Origin: Candidatus Promineifilum breve
GTDB lineage: Bacteria; Chloroflexota; Anaerolineae; Promineifilales; Promineifilaceae
Reading direction: 5' to 3'
Assembly: GCF_900066015.1 (NCBI RefSeq)
Contig: NZ_LN890655.1
Span: 868,001-932,000 of the forward strand
Length of the DNA stretch: 64,000 nucleotides
Below, piece after piece: positions 15,383 to 25,843 of this stretch. The translations under genes were made by a program, and so were the position numbers. Under the pieces are notes generated by a model, which was not told where the DNA came from, did not search any database, and worked only from the letters and a program-made list of their open reading frames with translations. Every line of letters begins with the position of its first letter. Position 1 is the first letter of the stretch.

Positions 15383-16626
15383 CCGTCGGCCGACACCCGC
15401 CCGCCGGCCACGGTCAGGCTCGTCGCCTGGGCCAGGAAGTCGTCGGGGAACATGCCCGGGTCGGTGGCCGTCAGCAGCGCCTGGGCCATGCCCTTGCCGC
15501 GCACCTGGTCGGCCACGTAGGCCAGCAGCGCCGCGCGGCGGTGCAAATCCAGTTCGGCGATCACTTCGTCCAGCAGCAGGATGGGCACGTCGGCCGTGGT
15601 GGCCTTCATCCAGTTGATCTCGGCCAGCTTGAGGGCCAATATCGCCGTGCGCACCTGCCCGCGCGAGCCGAACTGCCCCAGATTCTTGCCGTTGACCAGG
15701 ATGGCCCAGTCGTCGCGGTGCGGCCCGACAGTGGAAGAGCCGCGGGCCAGGTCGGTGGCCCGCGCCGCGGCCAGTTCGGCGGCAAAGCGCTCGCCAATCA
15801 GCGCCGCGTCGCTGCTGGCTTGCAGCCAGTCGCCGTCGGCCAGTTGCCCGTCGGCGGTCTTGCGGCCGTTGCTGTGCCAGCCGGGCAGATAGCCCAGCCG
15901 CAACGACTCCTTGCCGCCGATCAACTCCTGGAAATAGATCTCCTGCGCCTGGTGGCCCATCTCGGTGATGAACCGCGCCCGCCGCTGCCAGACGCGGCTG
16001 CCCGGCTCGATCAGCTTGTCGGTCAGGATTTGCAGCACCTCGGCCGATTGGCGCGCCTGCCCCTCGGCCATGCGCCGCAACAGGGCATTGCGCTGCTCCA
16101 GCACCTTGTTATAGGCCGACAGGTCGCGGCAGTAGTCGGCGTCCACCTGGCACAGGGTCACGTTGAGGTAGCGGCGGCGGTTGGCCGGCGCGCCGGTCGC
16201 CAGTTCCACGTCTTCGGGCAGGAACAGCACCACGCGCAATTGGCCCAGCAGATCCATCAGCCGCACCTGGCGCCGGTTGATGAGCGCCTCCCGCCGGAAG
16301 CCGCTCGCGCCGTTGCCCGCCCAGGCCCCGCGATCCTCCACGATGAGGCGCATCTCCAGGTGGGCCGGCGTATCGGGCCGCGCCACGTCGGCCACCAGCC
16401 GGCCGACCACCACCGGCTCATCGGCCAGTAGCGCGTCCCAGTTAATGAGTTGCTGATCCTGGCTGGTGTGAGGGGAGCGTGTCGTCGCCAGAAAGTAGAT
16501 CGCCTCCAGCAGGTTCGTCTTGCCCTGGGCGTTGTCGCCATGCAGCAAGATGACCCCGCCGGGCAGGTCCAATTCCAGGCGGCTGTAATTGCGAAAGTTG
16601 GTCAGCGAAAGCCGGCGCACTTGCAT
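15379..16626 (-). CDS. recF: DNA replication and repair protein RecF
   Basis: 415 residues. RecF is an SMC-like ATPase that helps load RecA at gaps. Visible: RRLSLTNFRNYSRLELDLPGG at the start, Walker A HGDNAQGKTNLLEAI (about 31-45), GPHRDDWAILVNG, signature FGSRGQVRTAILALKLAE and Walker B/D-loop PILLLDEVIAELDLHRR. ATG 16626 is chosen over an in-frame ATG 12 codons upstream; a promoter whose -10 lies 7 nt before this ATG implies a leaderless mRNA. It is not next to dnaA/dnaN/gyrB here. Confidence 0.95.
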   Translation of the reverse strand: MQVRRLSLTNFRNYSRLELDLPGGVILLHGDNAQGKTNLLEAIYFLATTRSPHTSQDQQLINWDALLADEPVVVGRLVADVARPDTPAHLEMRLIVEDRGAWAGNGASGFRREALINRRQVRLMDLLGQLRVVLFLPEDVELATGAPANRRRYLNVTLCQVDADYCRDLSAYNKVLEQRNALLRRMAEGQARQSAEVLQILTDKLIEPGSRVWQRRARFITEMGHQAQEIYFQELIGGKESLRLGYLPGWHSNGRKTADGQLADGDWLQASSDAALIGERFAAELAAARATDLARGSSTVGPHRDDWAILVNGKNLGQFGSRGQVRTAILALKLAEINWMKATTADVPILLLDEVIAELDLHRRAALLAYVADQVRGKGMAQALLTATDPGMFPDDFLAQATSLTVAGGRVSADG

Positions 16627-16633
16627 GGCCCGA

Positions 16634-16662
16634 AAGATAGAGCCAATTGGCGCGATTGGCAA
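16634..16662 (-). promoter_or_regulatory. recF promoter, probably leaderless
   Basis: On the minus strand TTGCCA (16657-16662), a 17-bp spacer and TATCTT (16634-16639) stand 7 nt upstream of the recF ATG. Transcription would start about at the start codon. Confidence 0.55.
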
Positions 16663-16789
16663 ACAGCCGGCTGTTCATTGAGCGCCGCTTGAGAGGGTTT
16701 GCGACGGGCGGGCGACCATGTTATTCTTGCCCCGCAACGGGCGACGAGACGCCCCACCCTACGCGGGAGACGGCTCCCTGGAGATTGCG

Positions 16790-17674
16790 GTGATTGAGGA
16801 ACCAAATCGATCCAATCGCTCTTTTGGTCGCGTCGCGCTGCTGGCGCTGCTGGGCGGGCTGGTGGCGCTGGCCGTGGGCATCTTCCTGGCCGGGCGGCTC
16901 ATCCCCCGGCCGCAGGTGGGCATCATCCGCCTCAGCTACGAGATCGGCAGCCTGTCCACCTATGAGATCACCGAGCAATTGAAATACGCTCGCGAGAATC
17001 CGGCGGTCAAGGCCGTCGTCGTCGTGATGAACAGCCCCGGCGGCTCGGCGGCGTTCAGCGAAGAGCTGTTTCTCGACGTGTTGCAGACGCGCGAGCAGTT
17101 GCCCGTGGTCACCTCCATCGATCTGTTGGCGGCCAGCGGCGCCTATTACATGGCCGCCGCGACCGATGAGATCTACGCCAAGCCCACCTCCAATGTCGGC
17201 AGTGTCGGCGTCATCGCCTCGCTGCCCGGCGACGTCTACATCGAGGAGGATTTGCTGACGACCGGCCCCTATAAAGCCTTCGGTGGCACGCGCGACGGCA
17301 CCGTGCGCCAGATCGAGCGGGCCAAGTTCGCCTTCCTCGACGCGGTGCGCGTGGGGCGCGGCGAGCGCCTGACGATGGATCTGGCCAACCTGTCGCGGGC
17401 CGAAATCTATACCGGCATCCAGGCCCTCGATTACGGCCTGATCGACGGTCTGGGTTCGGGTGAGGAGGCCATCGAGCGCGCCGCCGCCTTGGCCGGCCTG
17501 CGCGAGTATGAGACGGTCGAACTCTATCCGGTCACCTTCGACACGGAGTTCATCCCCCTGCCCCTCTTCCGCTACCAACCTGAGCCGGTGGATGAGGCTC
17601 GCCTGTGGGCCGCGCCCAGCAATCTCGCGCCGGGCATCTACTACCGCCACATCGAGCCGGCCGGGATCCGCTAA
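16790..17674 (+). CDS. Signal peptide peptidase SppA-like (S49) membrane protease
   Basis: 294 residues from GTG 16790, which has GGAG 6 nt upstream; an upstream ATG would add a repeat-like, non-conserved tail. One N-terminal transmembrane helix (VALLALLGGLVALAVGIFLA) is followed by a single S49 domain: NSPGGSAAFSEEL, the nucleophile Ser in LLAASGAYYMAAA, and candidate general-base Lys in TGPYKAFGG. Length fits the short bacterial SppA that cleaves leftover signal peptides in the membrane. Lgt lies a few genes downstream. Confidence 0.88.
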   Translation: MIEEPNRSNRSFGRVALLALLGGLVALAVGIFLAGRLIPRPQVGIIRLSYEIGSLSTYEITEQLKYARENPAVKAVVVVMNSPGGSAAFSEELFLDVLQTREQLPVVTSIDLLAASGAYYMAAATDEIYAKPTSNVGSVGVIASLPGDVYIEEDLLTTGPYKAFGGTRDGTVRQIERAKFAFLDAVRVGRGERLTMDLANLSRAEIYTGIQALDYGLIDGLGSGEEAIERAAALAGLREYETVELYPVTFDTEFIPLPLFRYQPEPVDEARLWAAPSNLAPGIYYRHIEPAGIR

Positions 17675-17719
17675 GCGCATCCCACCACATCACCCACCGC
17701 TACGCCACGGACAAACGCC

Positions 17720-20311
17720 ATGCGCAAAGCCGCCATCCTCGTTGTCATCTTCCTGTTAATGCTGCTGGCCCCGTTGGCCGTGCGCTATCTGCAATTCTAC
17801 CGGCCGTTCAGCGCCTCGCGCGCCGCCCCGCCGGTCTATACCGGCGAGGGCATCCCGGCCGTGCCCACCCCGGCCACGAGCGCGTTTGTCGATGAGCCGG
17901 TGGCCCATCGCGGCGACGCCGACGGCACGGACGGCATCGTCGTGCTCGATCAGGCCCACGATAACCAGTTCGACCTGGCGGAAATCGCCCATTTCGATAG
18001 TTTGCTGGCCGGGCGCGGCTACCAGTTGGCCCCGTTCGCCGAGGGCGAGTTGGCCGACGCACTAGGGCCGGCCGACGCGCTCATCGTCATCGCCCCGCTG
18101 GGCGGCTACTCCCCGGCCGAGGTGCTGGCCGTGCGCGAATTCGCCGCCGGCGGCGGCCGCGTGCTGCTGGTGGGCGACCCGACGCGCTACAACGTCGAGT
18201 TTGACGAGGCCGACATCTTCGCCCCGCCCATCCTCCGCTCGGCCCAGGTGCCGCTCAACGATCTGGCGAACGCCTTCGACATCACCTTTCGCGGCGATTA
18301 TCTCTATAACACGGTTGAGAACGAGGGTAACTTTCGCAATATCCTGCTGGGCGAAGACGGTTTCGCGCCGGGCGAATTGACCGACGGGCTGGAGCGGCTG
18401 GCCTTCTATAGCAGCCACTCGCTGGAATTGGGGCCGTCGGCCGCGGCGCTGCTGTCGGGTGATGACGACACGTGGTCATCGGCCACCGACCGGCCGGGCG
18501 GTCTGACCCTGGCCGCCCTCAGCCCGGCCGGCGACGACGCCGCCGTGCTGGCCCTGGGAGACTTCCACTTCCTCATCGATCCGTACAACGCCGTCTACGA
18601 TAATGGCGAGTTTGCCGCCCGCGTGGCCGATTTCCTGACGGCCAACGGCGACGGCCCGGCGACGCTGGCCGCCTTCCCATATTTCCTGCGCGCGCCGGTC
18701 GATCTGACCTATAGCGGCGACCCTGAACTGGGGCCGGATGCCTTCGACGACATCATCGCCCTCCAAGCGGCCTTGCGCGGCGTCGGGCTGCCGCTGGCCC
18801 TGGCCGCCGACCCCGCGGCCGACCGCGATACACTCACCCTCGGCCTCTACAATCAGGCGGGCGACGTGGCCGACGCCCTGGAGCGGGCGGGCATCGAATT
18901 AACCATCCGCCCGGCCATCTCGCCGCCGGCCGACGACGACGAGGCAGACGAGGAGCCGGCGAACGGCCAGAGCGACGCGCCCGCGAACGGTGTGCGCGTC
19001 ATCGAGTCGAGCCTGGGCACGGTGCAGATGTCGGGCAGCGCCCTCATCCTGCTGGACACGACGGACGATCGGCGGCAGGTCATTGTCTTGGCCGCCAGCA
19101 ACGACGGCCTGGAGCGCGCCCTGGCCCGACTCCAGCCCACCGCGCCGGCGGCCGGGGCCGATTTCTCCGACTGCCTGCTGCAAGCCAACGTGGCGATTTG
19201 CCCCACGGGCGTCGCGAACGAGACGGTGGAGTACGAACTGGTCACCAGCGGCCCCGGCGAGGCGAGTGACGAACCGGCGGCCGAAAGCGACGAAGAGCCG
19301 GCGCCCCGGCCCGACGAAGAACCGAGCGCCCCGGCCGAAGCCGCCGACCAGGGCGCCATCGCGCTGGGCGAGACGAAGAGCGCCGAACTGGCCGCCGAAG
19401 AGGCCCACGCCTGGACGTTCAGCGACGGCCCGGCCACCATCGACATCGTGGTCGATGGCGCCGAGGACATGGACAGCGTGGTCGAACTCTACGATGCCAA
19501 CAACGATCTCATGGGCAACGTGGATTCGACCTTTGCCGGCGATGTCGAGGAGATGCGCGGCATCGAAATCCCCGACGATGGCGACTATACCATTCGCGTC
19601 CGCGACTTCTTCAACGATGGCGGCAGCTATGAGTTGAGCGTGACCGCGGGCGAGCCGGGCGACGATGACGGGGCGGGCGCGCCGGGCAACCGCGTCTTCA
19701 TCTTCGCCGACGACGACGGCGAGGCGCTGGGTGACGGTCTGACCAGCGCCGACGCCTTCGCCGAGGGGCTGGCCTCCGGCTACGAGGTCACCGTCTGGAC
19801 CAGCAGCACCGACGGCCCGCTGCCGGCCGATACCCTGGCCGATTATGACCTGGTGATCTGGGATTCAGGCACCTACCGCGACGAAGATGGCCTGTTCAGC
19901 CAGGACGCCGGGCGCATCATCGAGTATTTGGACGCCGGCGGCGATCTGCTCATCAACGGCTCGTCGCCCACGATCCTCGGCCCAGTCGAGTTGGCCCCGC
20001 TGGCGAACGTAACGATTGTGGCCGACGACCCGGTGCTGAGCGACGGCTTCGATGACGGCGATCTTCTGGAACTGGACGCCACCTATGAAGCGGCCATATC
20101 GGATAACACCAACACGGCCGCCAATGAGGTCATCTTTCTGGCCCGCGCGCCGGAAGAGGAAGGCGAGGGGGCGGTCGTCGCTCTGGCCGCCGACGCCATC
20201 AACCCCGGCGATCCGCAATCGATCATCCTGTTTGCGCCCTTTGTCGCCCTGCCGGCCGAGGCGCGCGCGCAACTATTAGCCAATATAATGGCTTGGTTTG
20301 GAATGGCATGA
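17720..20311 (+). CDS. Large membrane-anchored protein with DUF4350-like and PPC-like domains
   Basis: 863 residues. An N-terminal signal anchor (AILVVIFLLMLLAPLAVRYL) is followed by a DUF4350-like Rossmann segment (IVVLDQAHDNQFDLAEIAHF, ADALIVIAPLGGYSPAEVLAVREFAAGGGRVLLVGD cut in two blocks), Asp/Glu-rich linkers, a PPC-like beta domain (about 555-645, HAWTFSDGPATIDIVVDGA) and a C-terminal second Rossmann-like region resembling ThuA/GATase-like domains (DYDLVIWDSGTYRDEDGLF). No catalytic residues are recognised. Its stop overlaps the start of the sulfatase gene (ATGA), so the two are probably coupled. Confidence 0.75.
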   Translation: MRKAAILVVIFLLMLLAPLAVRYLQFYRPFSASRAAPPVYTGEGIPAVPTPATSAFVDEPVAHRGDADGTDGIVVLDQAHDNQFDLAEIAHFDSLLAGRGYQLAPFAEGELADALGPADALIVIAPLGGYSPAEVLAVREFAAGGGRVLLVGDPTRYNVEFDEADIFAPPILRSAQVPLNDLANAFDITFRGDYLYNTVENEGNFRNILLGEDGFAPGELTDGLERLAFYSSHSLELGPSAAALLSGDDDTWSSATDRPGGLTLAALSPAGDDAAVLALGDFHFLIDPYNAVYDNGEFAARVADFLTANGDGPATLAAFPYFLRAPVDLTYSGDPELGPDAFDDIIALQAALRGVGLPLALAADPAADRDTLTLGLYNQAGDVADALERAGIELTIRPAISPPADDDEADEEPANGQSDAPANGVRVIESSLGTVQMSGSALILLDTTDDRRQVIVLAASNDGLERALARLQPTAPAAGADFSDCLLQANVAICPTGVANETVEYELVTSGPGEASDEPAAESDEEPAPRPDEEPSAPAEAADQGAIALGETKSAELAAEEAHAWTFSDGPATIDIVVDGAEDMDSVVELYDANNDLMGNVDSTFAGDVEEMRGIEIPDDGDYTIRVRDFFNDGGSYELSVTAGEPGDDDGAGAPGNRVFIFADDDGEALGDGLTSADAFAEGLASGYEVTVWTSSTDGPLPADTLADYDLVIWDSGTYRDEDGLFSQDAGRIIEYLDAGGDLLINGSSPTILGPVELAPLANVTIVADDPVLSDGFDDGDLLELDATYEAAISDNTNTAANEVIFLARAPEEEGEGAVVALAADAINPGDPQSIILFAPFVALPAEARAQLLANIMAWFGMA

Positions 20312-21918
20312 CTTCACCTGACGTAATTTTCATCGTCCTGGATACGCAGCGGGCCGACCGGCTGGGCTGCTACGGCCACACGCGGCCGACCAGCCCCAAT
20401 CTGGATCGCTTTGCCGCCGAGGGCGCGCTGTTCGAGCGCGCCGTCTCGCCCGCGCAATGGACGATCCCCAGCCACGCCTCGCTCTTCACCGGCCTGTATC
20501 CCACGGCCCACGGCGTGACGCAGTCGTCGCAAAGCCTCAGCGCCAACCGGCCGCATCTGGCCGAGGTGATGCGCCGTCTGGGGTATGAGACCATCGGCTT
20601 CTGCAACAACCCGCTGGTGGGGGTGCTGAACAACGGCTTCAAGCGCGGCTTCCAGACCTTCTACAATTACGGCGGGGCCTTTCCCAGTGTGCCCGACAGC
20701 TCCAACCCGTGGCCCTGGCCGGTCAGCCGCCTGGCCGAGAGCTACACCCAGTTCCTGCGGCGCATCTCCTACCCCATCCAGAACTTCGTCGGCCGCTCCG
20801 ACCTGGCCTTCCGCATCTCGCTCCACGCCTGGCTGACGCCGCTGTGGTCTAAGATCGCCAATTTCAAGGGGCAGAACGAGCGCTCGACGCAGGACGTCGT
20901 CCAGTTTCTACAGGATCGTGAAGAGAACACGTCCGACCAGCCGTTGTTCCTCTTTATGAACCTGATGGAAACCCATCTGCCGTTCTGGGCGCCGGCCGAA
21001 TTCGTTGACCGCATCGCCCCCTATTTCCGCCACAGCAAGGAAGCGCGGGCGATCATGCGCACCTGGAACCGCGAGGCGTATCGCTGGGCCGCGCCGCTGG
21101 CCGAGCCGCTGGACGAACTGGAAGAGCGGGTGCTGAAGGATATGTACGACGCCGAGGTCGCCTATCAGGATTACTATCTGGGCGCGCTTTTTGAGACGCT
21201 GGCGCAACGCCGCCGCAACCGGGACACGCTGACCATCATCGTGGCCGATCATGGCGACGGCCTGGGCGACCACAACTTTTTCGGCCACGCCTTTGTGGCC
21301 TATGACGAGTTGGTGCGTGTGCCGCTGATCATGCATTGGCCGGGCAAGGTGGCCGCCGAGACCCGCGTCGCCGCGCCGGTCAGCACCCGCCGCGTCTTCC
21401 ACACCATCCTCGACGCCGCCGCGCCCACCGCCGAACAATCGCCCGCGCTCGATGAGGCGCTGGGCGACGACGCCGGCCACGCCCGCCGCCTCAGTCTGCG
21501 CCACACCCTGGCCGGGCGCGACCCGGAACAGGAAACGGCCTTCAGCGAAATCTACCCGCCGCTCAACTTCGTCAAGGCCATCGAATCGCGCCAGCCGGAA
21601 TTGCTGGCCCGCTATCGCTGCCTGTCGCCCCGGCGGGCCGTCGTCCGCCCGGCGCGCGAGGACGCGGGCGCGCCGCTCAAACTCATCACCGTCGATGACA
21701 CGCCGGAGGAACTCTACAATCTGGCCGCCGACCCGCCGGAAATGGATAACCGGCTGGCCGCCGACCCTCTCGTGGCCGCGGCGTTGGCCCTGGCCCTCGA
21801 CCAGATGGCCCAACGCGCCGCGCGCGAACACGAGGCGCAACCGGCCGGCGCAACCGTCGAGCTGGACGGCGACGAATTGCTGCGGCAGCGGTTGCGCGGA
21901 CTGGGCTATCTGGAATAA
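20308..21918 (+). CDS. Sulfatase/alkaline-phosphatase superfamily protein lacking the Cys/Ser
   Basis: 536 residues. The superfamily metal site is visible: VIFIVLDTQRADRLGCYG at the N-terminus, and VADHGDGLGDHNFFGHA (about 313). In true sulfatases the C/S-x-P-S-R motif provides formylglycine; here the equivalent is T52-I-P-S-H, so formylglycine cannot form. Such Thr variants occur in phosphonate/phosphoglycerol-type hydrolases, so a phosphodiester substrate is more likely than a sulfate ester. No signal peptide is evident. ATG 20308 overlaps the previous TGA, which fixes the start. Confidence 0.85.
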   Translation: MTSPDVIFIVLDTQRADRLGCYGHTRPTSPNLDRFAAEGALFERAVSPAQWTIPSHASLFTGLYPTAHGVTQSSQSLSANRPHLAEVMRRLGYETIGFCNNPLVGVLNNGFKRGFQTFYNYGGAFPSVPDSSNPWPWPVSRLAESYTQFLRRISYPIQNFVGRSDLAFRISLHAWLTPLWSKIANFKGQNERSTQDVVQFLQDREENTSDQPLFLFMNLMETHLPFWAPAEFVDRIAPYFRHSKEARAIMRTWNREAYRWAAPLAEPLDELEERVLKDMYDAEVAYQDYYLGALFETLAQRRRNRDTLTIIVADHGDGLGDHNFFGHAFVAYDELVRVPLIMHWPGKVAAETRVAAPVSTRRVFHTILDAAAPTAEQSPALDEALGDDAGHARRLSLRHTLAGRDPEQETAFSEIYPPLNFVKAIESRQPELLARYRCLSPRRAVVRPAREDAGAPLKLITVDDTPEELYNLAADPPEMDNRLAADPLVAAALALALDQMAQRAAREHEAQPAGATVELDGDELLRQRLRGLGYLE

Positions 21919-21987
21919 TAAAGCCGCCGCCGGTCAGGGCCATGCAGCCCGCCACGCGGCATATCTTATCTTTGTAACGGGTGAAAC

Positions 21988-22878
21988 ATGCTGGACGGAA
22001 TCAAAATCGACCCTATCGCCTTCACGATCCCCATCGGCGACGGGTTCCCCATCTATTGGTATGGCATCATCGTCACGATAGGCATCGCCATCGGCGTCCT
22101 GTGGGGCGCGCGCGAGATCGCCAAACGCAACCAGAACGTCGATGAGTTCTTCAACGGGCTGATTGTCGTCATCTTCAGCGGCTATCTCTTCGCTCGCCTG
22201 ACCTACGTGCTGCTGGAGGTCTTCGCCGGGCGCGGCGCCCAATTCGAGACCTTTCTGGACGTAATCAACATTCGCTCGGGCGGCATCAACATCCTGGGCG
22301 GCTTCATCGGCGCGGCCATCGTTGGTTGGCTGTACCTTCGCTGGCGGCGGCTAAACTTCTGGCATTATGCCGACGTGGCCGGGCCGGCGGTGCTCATTGC
22401 CCAGGGCATCGGCCGCTGGGGCAACTTCATCAATCAGGAGCTGTATGGCCCGCCGACGACGCGGCCGTGGGGCATCCTCATCGATGAGCCTTATCGCCTG
22501 CCGCAATATGCCGACCTGGTGCAATTCCCGCTGGAGACGACGCGCTTCCACCCCACCTTCCTGTATGAGTCCATCTGGCTCATCCTGGGCTTCGTCGTGC
22601 TGGTCGCCCTGAACAGCCGCTTCCGGGATCGCTGGCGGCCGGGCACGCTGTTCGGCATCTTCCTCATCTGGTGGGGCGCGGGCCGGGCCTTCCTGGAGTT
22701 CTTCCGCGCCGACCAGCCAACCATCGGCAGCTCACCCATCACCTACTCGTTCCTCATGGCGCTGGCGCTGGCGCTGGCCGGCGTGTGGGTCGTGCTGTCG
22801 CGCAATGACCGCATGCCGCAGATCTTCGGCCGCCGCCGCCAACGGGTCGTCAAGCCCAAGCCGCGGCGTCAGAACTGA
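21988..22878 (+). CDS. lgt: Prolipoprotein diacylglyceryl transferase
   Basis: 296 residues with about seven transmembrane helices. Lgt transfers diacylglyceryl from phosphatidylglycerol to the lipobox cysteine. The signature GRWGNFINQELYGPP (about 147) is intact, with RSGGINILGGFIGA and the C-terminal WGAGRAFLEFFR. The basic C-terminal tail (about 20 Arg/Lys-rich residues) follows the last helix. The many lipoproteins in this window would be its substrates. ATG is preceded by a weak GGGTGA site. Confidence 0.96.
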   Translation: MLDGIKIDPIAFTIPIGDGFPIYWYGIIVTIGIAIGVLWGAREIAKRNQNVDEFFNGLIVVIFSGYLFARLTYVLLEVFAGRGAQFETFLDVINIRSGGINILGGFIGAAIVGWLYLRWRRLNFWHYADVAGPAVLIAQGIGRWGNFINQELYGPPTTRPWGILIDEPYRLPQYADLVQFPLETTRFHPTFLYESIWLILGFVVLVALNSRFRDRWRPGTLFGIFLIWWGAGRAFLEFFRADQPTIGSSPITYSFLMALALALAGVWVVLSRNDRMPQIFGRRRQRVVKPKPRRQN

Positions 22879-22881
22879 TAA

Positions 22882-24417
<1,536 letters not shown>

Positions 24418-24556
24418 TTACGAATTAGGAATTACGAATTACGAATTCAGAGGGTGCTAGGTGCTAGGTGCTAGGGAAGAGGGTGCTTTATGACGAATCA
24501 CGAAGTCAGAGCGCGCTACCCTAGCACCTAGCACCTAGCACCTAGCACCTATCCCC
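24418..24556. repeat. Nested microrepeat arrays with inverted GTGCTAG arms
   Basis: An ATTACGA-type array (24418-24448) is followed by three GTGCTAGG octamers (24453-24477), a 38-nt centre, and the inverted array of CCTAGCAC octamers (24516-24550, about four units). It fills nearly all the 147-bp gap between guaB and rarD. Confidence 0.92.
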
Positions 24557-24564
24557 CTACTCTT

Positions 24565-25455
24565 ATGAATAAAGGCATGCTTTACGCGGCCGGGGCCTAC
24601 ATTGCTTGGGGTCTGATGCCGCTCTACTGGAAGTCGGTTCAGGTTGTGCCCGCCGGGCAAATCCTGGCCCATCGCATTGCCTGGTCGCTGTTCTTTGTCG
24701 TGCTGATACTGACCGCCCGCCGCCAATGGGGCTGGTTGCGCGGGGCGCTGCGCCGGCCGCGCGTTATTCTGCTCTTTACGCTGTCTGGTTTTTTGATTGG
24801 CCTCAACTGGTTCATCTACATCTGGGCCGTCAACGCCGGCCACATCGTCGAGACCAGCCTGGGCTACTTCATCAACCCGCTGGTCAACGTCTTGCTCGGT
24901 TATCTCGTCTTAAAAGAACGGCTGCGCCCGGCGCAATGGCTGGCCCTCAGTGTGGCGCTGGCCGGCGTGCTCTACCTGACCATCAGCTTCGGGGCGTTTC
25001 CGTGGATTGCCCTGACGCTGGCCTTCTCCTTCGGCACGTATGGCCTGATCCGCAAGACCGCCCCGCTGAATTCGGCCGAGGGGTTGTTCATTGAGACGGC
25101 CGTCCTCTTCCTGCCCGCGTTCGGCTTTCTGCTACTCATGGAGTCGCGCGGCGTGGGGGCCTTCGGCCATACCGGGCTGCCGGTGACGCTCCTTTTGATC
25201 GGCGCGGGCATCGTCACCAGCATCCCGTTGCTGCTCTTCGCCGCCGGGGCGCGCCGCATCCCGCTGACGACGCTCGGCCTGCTGCAATACATCGCCCCGA
25301 CGATGCAGTTTCTCATCGGTGTGTTGGTCTACAACGAAACCTTCGGCCTGACGCGCCTGATTGGGTTTGGGTTGGTGTGGTTGGCGTTGGTGCTCTATAC
25401 GATTGAAACGTTGATCGTCAATCGCCGGCGGGCGGTATTGCCGGCTGGGGTCTAA
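24565..25455 (+). CDS. rarD: RarD-type EamA/DMT family transporter
   Basis: 296 residues with about ten predicted helices in two EamA halves. The N-terminus GMLYAAGAYIAWGLMPLYWK, AHRIAWSLFFVV and NWFIYIWAVNAGHIVETSLGYF (shown in part) are RarD hallmarks. It is probably an inner-membrane metabolite exporter; family members are called chloramphenicol-sensitive, but the substrate is unsettled. ATG 24565 starts right after the microrepeat region, with no clear ribosome site. Confidence 0.9.
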   Translation: MNKGMLYAAGAYIAWGLMPLYWKSVQVVPAGQILAHRIAWSLFFVVLILTARRQWGWLRGALRRPRVILLFTLSGFLIGLNWFIYIWAVNAGHIVETSLGYFINPLVNVLLGYLVLKERLRPAQWLALSVALAGVLYLTISFGAFPWIALTLAFSFGTYGLIRKTAPLNSAEGLFIETAVLFLPAFGFLLLMESRGVGAFGHTGLPVTLLLIGAGIVTSIPLLLFAAGARRIPLTTLGLLQYIAPTMQFLIGVLVYNETFGLTRLIGFGLVWLALVLYTIETLIVNRRRAVLPAGV

Positions 25456-25486
25456 ATCCTATCGCGTTCGATTCCCGAATACCTGT

Positions 25487-25492
25487 TATAAT
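25487..25492 (+). promoter_or_regulatory. TATAAT -10 element six bases before DUF433 start
   Basis: Perfect TATAAT followed by GGCCGT and the ATG at 25499. No Shine-Dalgarno site is present, consistent with a leaderless transcript. The -35 is not convincing. Confidence 0.5.
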
Positions 25493-25498
25493 GGCCGT

Positions 25499-25801
25499 AT
25501 GGTCACCGTCGAATCCATCGATTTGATCACGATTGATCCTGATATGCGTGGCGGGCGTCCCTGTATCGCTGGAACAGGATTGCGCGTCATCGATATCACC
25601 ATGGCTACGATTTTCCACGATCGTACCCCCGGGGAGATCGCCTCGGATTTCGATGTCTCGCTGGCGGAGGTGTATGCCGCGTTGGCCTACTACTACCAGC
25701 ACAAAGCGCAGCTTGACCAGGATATCCGCGAACAGGTATCCATAGCCCAGCAATTCAAGCAGCAAAGCCTTGGCAGCCAACACGCTTCGCTTCTATCTTG
25801 A
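25499..25801 (+). CDS. DUF433 protein, putative antitoxin of a broken pair
   Basis: 100 residues. DUF433 signature: LITIDPDMRGGRPCIAGTGLRV, then ATIFHDRTPGEIASDFDVSLAEVYAALAYYY split across the HTH-like helices. DUF433 proteins are small HTH-like antitoxins commonly paired with a downstream DUF5615 PIN-like protein. Here the partner starts inside the end of this gene but is cut off after about 21 codons (25770-25832). The C-terminal tail after YYYQHKAQLDQDIREQ is family-typical. Confidence 0.88.
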   Translation: MVTVESIDLITIDPDMRGGRPCIAGTGLRVIDITMATIFHDRTPGEIASDFDVSLAEVYAALAYYYQHKAQLDQDIREQVSIAQQFKQQSLGSQHASLLS

Positions 25802-25843
25802 CGAGAATCTGCCCGTAGAGATCGCGCGTCAGTCCCCCTTCTC
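25770..25843 (+). pseudogene. Truncated DUF5615 PIN-like toxin remnant
   Basis: In the +2 frame relative to the DUF433 gene a TTG start (25770) would give M-A-A-N-T-LRFYLDENLPVEIARQ. RFYLDENLPVEIAR is the conserved N-terminus of DUF5615 (the first acidic residue of the PIN-like site). Similarity ends near 25832, and the frame runs directly into purB, whose ATG is at 25844. The remaining 90 or so residues of a normal toxin are missing. Compare the intact pair at 33102-33794. Confidence 0.7.

Noticed and set aside
14770-16431. 553-codon open frame across rsmG and recF
   Set aside because: Out-of-frame in rsmG and antisense in recF, with Arg/Ala/Gly-rich nonsense translation; both real genes have clear family motifs.
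24418-24556. Possible CRISPR or integron attC site
   Set aside because: Units are 7-8 nt, continuous and inverted; no integrase gene or attC core motifs.
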